The notes below the pieces were generated by a model. That model saw nothing but the letters and a program-made list of their open reading frames with translations. It had not been told where the DNA came from and searched no databases. Both the position numbers and the translations under genes were made by a program. A stretch of 64,000 bases of DNA from Atkinsonella hypoxylon (Eukaryota; Ascomycota; Sordariomycetes; Hypocreales; Clavicipitaceae): the NCBI GenBank assembly GCA_000729835.1, contig JFHB01000091.1:50223-114222 (forward strand), written 5' to 3'. Position 1 is the stretch's first letter. Each line of letters starts with the position of its first letter. Positions 55,131 to 64,000 of the stretch are shown here, in pieces.

Positions 55131-56195
55131 GTACAATAGATTAGACCCTCTCCTACCCCCCCTGCTGTGATTCCCCAGGAACATTGCCAGCGGTTCCCTG
55201 GCTGCATTGCCAGCCGGCAGGGCTCAGAGCCCCAATTTTTGCCACTGCCGCCTCCCAGGTTGCGCAGGCACGCTGCAGCTTTCCCACAGGCTACGGCCAC
55301 TAAACGACTAGCAGGGCAGATTGGTCTGGATTGCGACTGGAGCCTCAAAGCAGAGGTTGCGACGGTTCAACTAACTACCGCACGTACACACGCCCGCACG
55401 CACACACACATCACGCGCACGTCACGCACATATGGTGCTGCATTTCGTTCTTCGATACTAATGTGCTTTGCCCCCATTCTTACCAGCCTGCTCCTTCCTA
55501 TGTATGTATGTTGCTTTTTTTCTGATAGTCTAGGGCGTTCCCGGCCCTTGCATTTAATCGCCTCTTAACTGTCCCTTCTTCATCAATCTCTCCACTCCAC
55601 GGAGTCCGCTGCATCATCCTGAAGCCCACGTCCATCCATCGACGGAATTCTTACCACCTCTCGTTCCGTTCACTTCTGGCTTGCCATCACCCACCAATCG
55701 TCCCATATTTCCTTATTCCTCGGACCCTACTCAGTCCCCGTCGCTCTCGGACAATCTTTTTCCGCGCCCCTCCTACATCTTGGATTTGTCATAGTCGTTT
55801 TGTCGAGTGTGGGGGAGGGCGGCCTTTAGCGATGTTTTGCGGGCTTGGGTCAGTTTGTCTTGAAATTTGTCCCCATCAAAAACACCCAACACATCTCATC
55901 TCCATCATCTTGCACACGCCCACCCCACTCCAACCCTGCACACGTCGTTCATCAGATCATGACTTACCCATGCTTGCTATGTAGTCTTTGACGCGATCAT
56001 CTGAAATATGTGCACACCCCTGGAATGGGAAAACCTATTTGATCGTGGCTGGCCCCGGTTCCGTCCCTTGGTGAATGTCGATGCGTCTCAAAAGGACGTA
56101 ACTTACGTCCCCTACTTCACCTCCCCAGCGGAGCTTTGATTTTCTTGTCACCCCGGTGCCTTCTGTTTAATGTGCCTTTTACTCACTCCGCCACC

Positions 56196-58254
56196 ATGGA
56201 CGAAACACTGCATATTCCCGAGCTTGAAGATGTCCAGTATTGCACCGAGGTGATGCAGCTTCGTGTTGACAGGACAGAGTTGCAACATGATCGCGAATTG
56301 CTAATCAAGGCACATGGTCTTGGCATCATGGCTACTCTGCCGACCGTTTTAGAGGCTCAGCGAGTAACGTCAAGCGCCATGTCAGACTCTACCGAGTCTA
56401 CATCACGAGATCAGACCTTTTCAACCGTATCCGACGGCTCTACCGTTGCGTGTCTTACACCTAACTCATCCATATACGGTGCTCCCTGCCCAAACCCGTC
56501 ATCCATAGACAACAGTATACGCAAAGCTCAGTATAGAAGCCTCGACCTCTCGTCATATGACAAGTACCTGGCGCAAGTTGACATAGTCCAAGAAGAGCCT
56601 CGATCTCGAAAGAGCAACATCCCGCTGGAAAGTTCAGCCCAGAGTATTTTTAGCGTCAGCTCACGGAAAAGTCTTGCTGGCGTTACGTCAGGCTTGAGAA
56701 ACAGAATGAAGCTCAGGAAGAAACCGACTCGGGTCTTTGAACACTCTGCGTAAGTTTTCATCTAAATTATATCAAGATAGCACACCTCTCTGCAGCCCGC
56801 CCAACTTTCAACCAGCTAACTGCTTGTGAAAATTAAGAAATTGTGCCACATGTCATGCTTCTTTTAGCAAGTCTAGTGCATTGCAAAACCTCCCATGCGG
56901 CCACGCAACATGCACCCATTGCCTCAAGGAGTTAGTCGTAAAAACTATCAAGGATGAGTCAAGTATGCCTCCCAGCTGCTGCACAAAGCCAGTACCTTCT
57001 AAAACTGTGCAACAAGCCCTGAGCATCGACGTTCAGGAGGCCTTCCTCAAGGCCGTTTCTCAATACAGCATCCCGTCAGAGGCAAGAGTGTTCTGCTGCA
57101 ATCCGTCATGCGGAGAGTTCATACCTCCTCGGAAGAGAGTGGACACGCAAATGCCGTCTGCCGTGACCTGCCTCAAGTGTCAGACCAAAATGTGCCCAAC
57201 ATGTAAACGAGTCATGCATGCCATTGGAACACACTGTCCAGATGACTGGGAGCTCTTGGATGCTCTCAAAATTGGCGGCAGTGGTAGCTGGAGACGTTGC
57301 TATAGATGTCGTAAATTAGTCGAGCTCACCGAATCCAGTGGACCTGTGACCTGCGCCTGCAAAGCACAATTCTGCCACGCATGCGGAGGCGTCTGGGATA
57401 TCGCCACTGGCTGTCCCAACGCGTGTAGGGGAGAAGAAGAGATGGTCAAGAGGCGAGAGGAAGAACAGCAGAAAGCTGCTGAAGCAGAGGCGGCCGCCGT
57501 CGCGCAGCGCGAGGAATCGGAAAAGCGTTCGTTGGAACACGCTGATGTGCAGTTTCTCCTGGAGGCGCAGAAGAAGGAGATGCAGAGAATGCTGGACTTT
57601 GAAGAAGCTGCCGCAAGCTCCCTGAAAGCCCGCCACTCTGCTCAAGAGATTGCTCTGGCAAACAAGCATGCCGAAGATATAGACAGGTTGACGGAGAGAC
57701 ACGCAAAGGATACAGCTCAACTTGAGGATCAACAAATAGCCGAGGAATTGGATCTAAGATCAACTCTACAACAGGCTGCACGAAGCATCACGGTCCGCAT
57801 CAAGCACATGGAAGGTTACTGCGATGGTCACGGACAGAATCCAAATGGGTCGAGACTCCCACCGCGCGTCGTCACGGAGCAGAATATCCGGGACTTAGGA
57901 TACCAATACAAGCTACAAGACGACATGGAACGACAGAGTCAAGTTAAAATCAACATGATGCGAGACCGGCAGTCTAAGAGGATGGAGGACCTCGTCCAGA
58001 AGCACCAAGCCGAGCTTGATGAACTGGCAGCAAGGAGCCACAAAGCGACAGACGAACTGCGCGAGCGGTTATTACGAGAGCAGGAAACGTTCGAGAGAGT
58101 TTTTGTCGCACGTCAATCTCGCCTCACGTCGCGATGGATTCTAGCGATCGAGGTCCAATGCAAACAACTCGAAGAGAAAGACGGCCTCAAGTACGCCAAA
58201 ATACCTCCGCTTTCGTGGCCAGCTGCTCATGTAGCGTCCAAGGCCCTATCATAG
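56196..58254 (+). CDS. RBR (RING-IBR-RING) protein with non-canonical RING2, 656 aa
   Basis: RBR proteins are E3 ubiquitin ligases that pass ubiquitin through a RING2 cysteine. ATG 56196 has a CACCATGG context. Exon 1 (56196-56749) encodes a Ser/Thr-rich N-terminus ending FEHSA; an 88-bp intron (GTAAGT..TAAG) leads to exon 2 (56838-58254), completing RING1: NCATCHASF..LPCGHATCTHCLKEL. The IBR reads FCCNPSCGEFIPP..CLKCQTKMCPTCKRVMHAIG. RING2 reads RCYRCRKLVEL, then TESSGPVTCACKAQFCHACG. Family members normally have GC-x-H-M-T-C there; here the catalytic Cys position is Ser352 and the following His is Pro, so thioester transfer is doubtful. A roughly 240-residue charged coiled coil follows (EEEQQKAAEAEAAAVAQREE through LRERLLREQETFERVF), then PPLSWPAAHV. 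The gene looks intact otherwise, so it may be a scaffold or a ligase with a changed mechanism. Confidence 0.92.
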
Positions 58255-59437
58255 TGACAAGCTATGAGATTCCATTCTCTTATTTTCCCACATGTATGTT
58301 TTGATGATGTACTCATCATGACGGATAATGTAATATTTCTTTGTTTGTCCCTATTTGATATAATGATGTACTTTCATGCATTTTGGCTCTTCACTTGCAT
58401 CGCAAACATATATCACCATCTGTGTTCCATTTGTTCTTATCGGGGTCTAAAGTCCGAGACATCAGGCTGGCACGAGCTGAAGAAACCTTCTACTTTGTCG
58501 TTTCTTGAGCTGAGTTGAGCTCCAAGTACACGTTACAGATACAATGGGGTTATCTTGATGGGATTTTGCGCATGGCATGAACACATACATTTTCGTCTGT
58601 ACTGTGCCTATGAACCTTGACAATGGGATTTCCAAGACAAGAAAATCATTCATACATGATAGACTTTGAATCAAATCCCTTTGCCATTTACCTCGGATTG
58701 AAGTTGATAGAAGTGTTCTGTCAGAACGATTGGTGGTCACATTTGATGATGCCTTGTCGGACCAAAAGCAGATGCGCTGCCACAAATACGGGAAGCTAGC
58801 AAGTTATGCGTGTCTGGTCACTTCCTTGGTAGCCGTGCTCCTTGCCTTCAACTGCTTTGATTTCTATTCCGTCATCAACTACTAACGCATAGGTACCTAA
58901 CCATGGCGTTGCCGTGCCTGGATTGTATGGACGAATGGTTTACCCATGGATTGATTAGCTAGCAGAATGTGTTCTATGATAGTAATAACGAGTTGCTGGT
59001 AGAACATTGGAGGGCTCATTTTTTTGGATGTGCGCGCGAGCAGAGCATTGCATGAACCTCAATCTCCTCCATCTTTCACCTCCCGTTTGCTTGGTCGCGA
59101 CATCGCTGGTGCCTAACAGACTTCCAGCCACTAATGAGCTTGCATCAAACGATTCGTACAACCGGAATATTACCTTATCCGCTACTCTAAGCGGAGGCTA
59201 GAGTTGGGGGCTCGTTTTGGGGTTTTGCGATACCCACGTGACTTCTGCTCGGCTGGCGGGGCGCACCGGATTCGCACCGATCGGAGGCATCGAAAAACCC
59301 TACCGAATAGCACAAAATAGCAGGCCATCCACTTTTTTCAAACCACCAGCCAGGAAATCTTTTTGTCAAATTTTCGCTTTTCCTCGACCACCACGTCGTG
59401 TTACGCTTAGACAAACACCTTTAGCACAAGTTTCACG
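58255..59437. other. Intergenic, eS28 promoter
   Basis: 1.2 kb without a supported gene. Its last about 210 bp carry a CACGTG E-box (59235-59240) and a telobox-like AACCCTA (59296-59302) upstream of the eS28 start. Confidence 0.55.
59235..59302. promoter_or_regulatory. CACGTG and AACCCTA elements upstream of eS28
   Basis: CACGTGAC (59235-59242) and AACCCTA (59296-59302) lie 203 and 136 bp upstream of the start codon. AACCCTA is the Tbf1/telobox-type site known in many fungal ribosomal-protein promoters; its use here is inferred from position. Confidence 0.5.
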
Positions 59438-59985
59438 ATGGATTCCTCTAAGGCCCCTGTCAAGCTGGTTAAGGTGACCCGAGTTCTCGGCCGAACTGGT
59501 ACGAAATACCATCCTCTCCTCGCCTGAAAACAAGTCGTCCGACGAGAAATTCGAAAATGAATAATTGGAACTCGGCGCTTGTTCAACGATTCCGTCCCGC
59601 TCGAATTACCTACCCTTCTTTGACAAGTGAACCTATAGTCTTGTTGAGTTCAAGAAGGAAGGGAAGGGAAATTCGCATGCGGAGGACGAGGGGGCATCTC
59701 ATGTGGAATTTAACACAGCGCTAATAGCATGACTTTTGCAGGCTCCCGTGGTGGTGTCACCCAAGTGCGCGTCGAGTTCATGGACGACCAGACGCGATCT
59801 ATCATCCGAAACGTGAAGGGTCCCGGTATGTCCTTGCCCATGGCCGTCAACGCGGCTGGTCACGAAACCACACATTCTTTACGTCGAGTTCTGTTTCAGA
59901 CTAACTTAATTGTTTGAATGCAGTTCGTGAGGACGATATTCTTTGCCTGCTCGAGTCCGAACGTGAGGCCAGACGTCTACGATAA
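59438..59985 (+). CDS. RPS28: 40S ribosomal protein eS28, 68 aa, three exons
   Basis: Exons are 59438-59498 ([20 protein letters not shown]), 59742-59825 ([28 protein letters not shown]) and 59924-59985 ([20 protein letters not shown]). The two introns (243 and 98 bp) have GTACGA and GTATGT donors and GCAG acceptors; both split Gly/Val codons are restored exactly. The protein length (68) equals most eukaryotic eS28 proteins and the C-terminal [11 protein letters not shown] is diagnostic. It sits in the small-subunit head/platform near the mRNA exit and contacts mRNA. The introns bearing most of the gene length are typical for fungal ribosomal-protein genes. Confidence 0.97.
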
Positions 59986-61319
59986 GGAGATATGGCAGCG
60001 GACGTTTGTACGTGGGGAGGCGACTCAGGGGACCATGGCGGAAATCCAATTGATGATGGTAGACGACGACCGTGGCAAGAAGTTGTTGAACATTAAAGTG
60101 CATCAGCTGGTCTAGAATATGGGGAGAAAGGATCGGAGCGAACTCTTTTGGGTGGAGGCGCTGGGACAAATGTCTCATTGATCAAGATGGTCAAGTAGCA
60201 CGGCCGACAGGTCTACCTGTTTATTGGGGGGTGAATAACTCTGGCTCATTTTTCTCATCGCGGTCGGTTTAGGAATCCGAGCTGTGTGTTCTTTCATATC
60301 TATCGGCATATCAAAATAACACGCAATATTGGGAACAAATATGTTATGGACTGATACTCGAAGCTTGCATTGACCGTCATGGTGATCGGGGGCCACTTGG
60401 TGCTTTGGTATCTGGTCAGCCGTGCGGACCGGCTATGTGTTGCGCTCAACTGGCGCGCATAGAAAGAAGGATGACGCATGGCTGATTCCTATAGTCGTCG
60501 AGGCTCAGAATCGGAGTGCTGAAAGAATTCTTTAATCGATGTGGGAATCATGCAGGGGGATTATTCCCAGGTTTCGCACAAACGTTTGACGTACAAAGCA
60601 CTTACAACACACAGTGTCTTCGCACGATCGTCACGAACAGGGATCACATCAACAGGCCAATAATTGGAGCAATATCGGAAGGGAAAACAAAAGGAGGTCT
60701 GCCTAAAGAGGATAGGCAGGCTGACCTATCTGCATGCTGGAAAGAAGCTGGGCAACGGGTGGTCAATTTATCCAGCCCTCGCTGCTCACCCGGTCGCCGG
60801 TCTGGGGTCGGACTAAACTGTTAGCCGCGTGCTGGGAAGCTACTCCATCAGTGTCCATGAGTAAATGCCGACGCAGTCATAGTCATAGTACGGAATAGGA
60901 ATACTAGCAGGGTTGTCTAGGGGCGTATAGTTTCCAGAAACTGTTGGGAATGTTTGGAGGGGCTGGCAATAGCCGCAGGGTCGGTGTGAGGTAATTAATA
61001 TTCCTAAACTAGGAGCACGGTGGTTGCAGGCGCTTGTGCTAAACTCAATCTCAATGGCGGACCGGCGACCCAAGCTCTGTGTTTTAGTTACTGTAATAAC
61101 TAGTTAATAGTTAGGTACCTAGGTAGTTAGAGGTCAGGGTACTTACTCCGTAGCATTCGTCGTCATCGCCCCGCCCCCCACACCCGTCACACCCGTCACG
61201 TCCGTCACGTCCGAGCACCTCTGCCCCCCGCTACGCTATTTCATATTACTTAGCTACGGAGTAGTTAGTTAGTTAGTGACGTGCCTACGGTTCCTGGACT
61301 GAAGAACGGCGGCCACTGT

Positions 61320-61320
61320 G

Positions 61321-61351
<31 letters not shown>

Positions 61352-61352
61352 C
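61320..61352. repeat. CTCTGG hexamer array
   Basis: Five tandem copies of CTCTGG, seen directly. Confidence 0.9.
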
Positions 61353-61716
61353 TATGCAAGCCTCTCGAGCCCCGACGCACCAGACAGACCTACTGTCTCC
61401 TTGCAGTGTCTGTCAGTCAACTGCTGTCTGGCCGCAGTCGGACGTCCTCTCTCTCACCCATTCACCTCTTTCGGCATCTAACTACCGTTCGACCTGCTTT
61501 CTCGTTGTCGTATTGTCGTATTGTCGTAGTCGGGGTGCGTTGTCTGGGCCTGGTCGGGTGCCGAGCTTGAATCATCACATCATATTATGAACTAGTCAGG
61601 AGGCGTACGTAGGTAAGCACGTCGTCGCAAACCACCACCACATCATCCGGCATCTCGACTTTTCCACTTTCTACGACACATTTTGCCTCGTCCTGACCTC
61701 CGAACCAGGGCGACGA

Positions 61717-61752
61717 TTAGCGACGAGTAGCGACGAGTAGCGACGAGTCGCC
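61717..61752. repeat. AGCGACGAGT decamer repeat
   Basis: Three to four imperfect copies of AGCGACGAGT, about 110-145 bp upstream of the RGD1-like start codon. Confidence 0.85.
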
Positions 61753-61859
61753 TGGAGTCGCCTGAGTGCACCCTTCCGCCAAGAGATTGGTCAAGTAAAA
61801 CGCACTCCTCGAGCCTTGCTTCCCGCATCGACTTCAACGCAATCAGCTGCTATCTGACC

Positions 61860-64000
61860 ATGGCCGACGTGCAAAGGTCCGGCGACGACGACGACGTCCT
61901 GGCGTCTCCCCCGCAGCGTCGCCACGAGCGGTCCACCAGCTTGAACGTGCACGACACAAAGCCATCTCATTCAGAACTTGAAGCTACAGCTGTCCATCAT
62001 GGCTCAGAGGATAAACAGAGCAGCGAGGGCCACGACAACGGGTCATCCGAGCAACGGCCATCTACAGCTGCCGCCGCGACCCTCGAACAAGCCAAGCCAA
62101 CTGTCGATCCCACGATTGCAAAGCATGTCAGCGACGTCTTGTCCTCCGAGGTTCGAATCACAGTCCCCTCTGTCCTGCACTGGTAATCCGGCGTTGTGTG
62201 ATTGACTGTGAATAGGTTGGAATCCCTACATTGTTGAATCGCCTCAAACAGAGTGTGGCGTCCGCCAAGGAATTCGCCTTTTTTTTGAAAAAGCGATCCG
62301 TAATCGAAGACGACCATGCCCAAAGTCTCCGCAAGCTGTGTCGGTCGACGCAGGACAACACCCGCCGCCCCGAACACCGACAAGGCACCTTTGCTCGATC
62401 CTACGATGAAATGGTCTTCATCCACGATCGCATGGCAGAGAATGGCTCCCAATTCGCTGCTTCCTTGCACCACATGCATGAAGACTTGATGGAGCTCGTC
62501 GCCAACGGAGAACGCGGCCGGAAGATGTGGAAGACGAATGGCCTAGCTGCAGAGCACAAGGTGGCAGATTTAGAGCAGGTCATGCGCAAGAGCAAGACCA
62601 AGTATGATTCCCTCGCCGAGGAGTACGATCGTGCAAGGACTGGTGAGACGAAACAAGGTGGCAAGATGCTTGGCGCATTTAAGACGCACAAATCCGCCGC
62701 TCAGCAGGAGGAGGATTTGCTTCGAAAAGTCCAGGCAGCCGACCAGACATATCAAAATCATGTGCAGACCTTGCAGAATGAAAAGGCCCATTTGGAAAAG
62801 GTGGCGCGACCCGAGGCTATCAAGGCCCTTGGCGAGCTCATTTCCGAAACAGATTCCGCAGTCACGTTGCAGATGCAGAAGTTTGGTATGCTTTGTCCCC
62901 AATATATGCCCCTGTCCCTGTTCAGCCGTACTGATAATAATCCTGGGTTAGCCACTTTGAACGAGAAGTTATTGCTTGGCAACGGCTTGATCGTCAGCCC
63001 CTTCAAGACTCAAGGCCCTGAAGGCGCTGGTCAGCCTCGAAGCTTGCGCCAAGCTGTTGCTGCGATTGACAACGAAAATGACTTCAATGACTATGTGGCC
63101 AGCCAACGCAACAAGATCCAACCTTACCGCGAAGTGAAATACGAGCGTAATCCTGTATGCATCTTCTCGCCCAGCTTACGTCTTTTGCCTCTGGCTCATC
63201 AGATATTCTATAACATAAAACATAACGCTGTTTGACTAACTAGTTATCTCTGTTCCTTCAGATCTTGAATCCTCCCGCATCTTCCACCAGCCAGCCGCCG
63301 CTATCCAGCATACATGTGCCACAGATGGTTGGCCAACCTCCTGGTCCTCCGGATGGGCCCCCAGGCCAGTCCTTCACCATGGGCTCCAGAAGCAGCGCTG
63401 GCAACTTTGGCGGCATCGGCGGTACTGTTTCATCACAGGGGCCCCCTCCAGGGAGCCCATTTGCGCACGGCCAGGGCATCAACTTGCCGGGACCAGACCA
63501 TCCATATGCTCAGAGTCATGGAAGAAGCTTCAGCCAAGGCACCATGCTGGCTCATCCGGGCCCTCCACCACAGCAGCAATTCTCGGGCAGGAACTCGGCG
63601 CAGCTAACTCCTGTTTACGGAAGCCAAATGGGCTCACAGGGGCCTCCTCAACTCGGGGCTTTGTCTTTTCAAGGCTCCCAACCGTCGCCACAATCATCAT
63701 CTCCGCAGGGCCCTCAGTTTCCGAGTGAGCAGGATCCGCGCGCCGGCAGCGGCTTAGCCAGTGCTCCCGGCTACGGTGCTGCACCCCCAGCATATGCCGC
63801 AGCGTCGAGAAGTAATGACCCAGCATCGTCCCAGGCCGTCTTTGGCGTCTCATTAGACCGTCTGTATGAAAGAGACGGGCTGGCCGTGCCCATGGTCGTT
63901 TACCAGTGCATTCAAGCCGTCGACCTGTTCGGTCTAGGTGTCGAGGGTATCTATCGACAATCCGGATCGCTCAACCACATCAACAAGCTCAAAGGAATGT
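61860..64000 (+). CDS. RGD1: F-BAR / RhoGAP protein (Rgd1-like), 5' part, truncated by window end
   Basis: GTPase-activating protein for Rho3/Rho4-type GTPases in yeast, recruited to membranes by its F-BAR domain. Exons are 61860-62150, 62216-62885, 62952-63154 and 63262 to beyond 64000; donors GTTCGA, GTATGC and GTATGC, acceptors ATAG, TTAG and TCAG, with phases matching. Residues about 95-330 are the F-BAR domain (VGIPTLLNRLKQSVASAKEF, KRSVIEDDHAQSLRKLCRST, KYDSLAEEYDRARTG). A Gly/Pro/Ser/Gln-rich disordered linker follows, from about residue 389 to 575. The RhoGAP domain begins at about 581: VFGVSLDRLYERDGLAVPMV, then GVEGIYRQSGS with the arginine finger. The window ends inside this domain, so the C-terminal half is missing here. 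Yeast Rgd1 has the same order. Confidence 0.93.

Larger units (their letters stand above)
50573..56195. other. 5.6 kb gene-poor interval
   Basis: The longest interval without a supported gene. Open frames are short, mostly lack ATGs and show no family resemblance. Contents: G-rich tract (50798-50870); a TATA-like element with leader-like sequence but no ORF (51981-52100); an apparent tRNA-Gly 5' fragment (53221-53243); and a 25-base T-run (55106-55130). CT-rich, CCAAT-containing DNA at 55550-56190 is probably the promoter and leader of the RBR gene. It may contain decayed genes or transposons too eroded to recognise. Confidence 0.5.
59986..61859. other. Intergenic, promoter of the RGD1-like gene
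   Basis: 1.9 kb without a supported gene. Contains TAGGTACCTAGGTAG (61112-61126), TACTCCGTA (61144-61152), TACGGAGTA (61255-61263), TTAG repeats (61264-61276), a CTCTGG array (61320-61352) and GCGACGAGTA repeats (61717-61752). Confidence 0.55.

Noticed and set aside
59906..60178. Minus-strand 90-codon frame opposite eS28 exon 3
   Set aside because: Shadow of the ribosomal-protein exon and its 3' UTR.
1..64000. Secondary-metabolite cluster, CRISPR array, intact transposon, viral insertion
   Set aside because: No PKS/NRPS/terpene core gene, no spaced direct repeats, and no transposase, reverse transcriptase or terminal-repeat pairs seen.

Overview
This is eukaryotic nuclear DNA from a filamentous ascomycete. 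The coding sequences carry short (about 48-240 bp) GT..AG introns with fungal consensus ends. The gene set (WASP/Las17, Chs5, Ssz1, a RID-type DNA methyltransferase, an NT-C2 protein, an APH-fold kinase with an N-terminal zinc-binding segment, a homeobox/C2H2 regulator) is typical of Pezizomycotina. The style of the intergenic DNA and several hypothetical proteins suggest a sordariomycete, probably Hypocreales; the order is an inference. I see no rRNA, intact tRNA, intact transposon, CRISPR array or viral gene.

Layout. 0-16 kb: a spliced 66-residue protein, the actin nucleation factor WASP, eIF1A (minus), a mitochondrial-looking hypothetical protein, a diaminopropionate ammonia-lyase/M20 peptidase fusion (minus), a homeobox plus C2H2 regulator, the exomer/chitin-synthase export protein Chs5 and an SDR oxidoreductase (minus). 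16-35 kb: a long disordered hypothetical protein (minus), a 3.3 kb repeat-rich spacer, the 2,074-residue helicase SEN1 (minus), and, divergent from it, a RID/Masc1-type cytosine methyltransferase followed by an SF1 (UPF1-like) helicase on the same strand. 35-50.6 kb: a predicted membrane-tethered C2H2 protein, exosome cap subunit Rrp40 (minus) divergent from the Hsp70-like Ssz1, an NT-C2 protein (minus) divergent from RNase P/MRP subunit Pop1, a frameshifted APH-like kinase (minus) and an EAF-type elongation factor (minus). 50.6-56.2 kb is gene-poor. 56-64 kb: an RBR protein lacking the usual RING2 catalytic cysteine, ribosomal protein eS28, and an F-BAR/RhoGAP protein (Rgd1-like) cut by the window end.

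Many genes serve RNA metabolism and translation (SEN1, RRP40, POP1, EAF, eIF1A, SSZ1, eS28) or actin/polarity (WASP, Chs5, Rgd1). This mix looks like ordinary core-chromosome content rather than a functional cluster.

The points most worth following are: (1) the single-polypeptide fusion of a YgeX-like ammonia-lyase with a YgeY-like M20 peptidase, whose M20 half has lost two of the five expected metal ligands; (2) the SEN1 - RID - SF1 helicase neighbourhood; (3) a zinc-finger protein with a transmembrane anchor; (4) the RBR protein with Ser at the catalytic Cys position; and (5) recurrent intergenic palindromes (TACGGAGTA and TACC/GGTA types). Exon boundaries were worked out by eye from splice consensus and reading-frame continuity.
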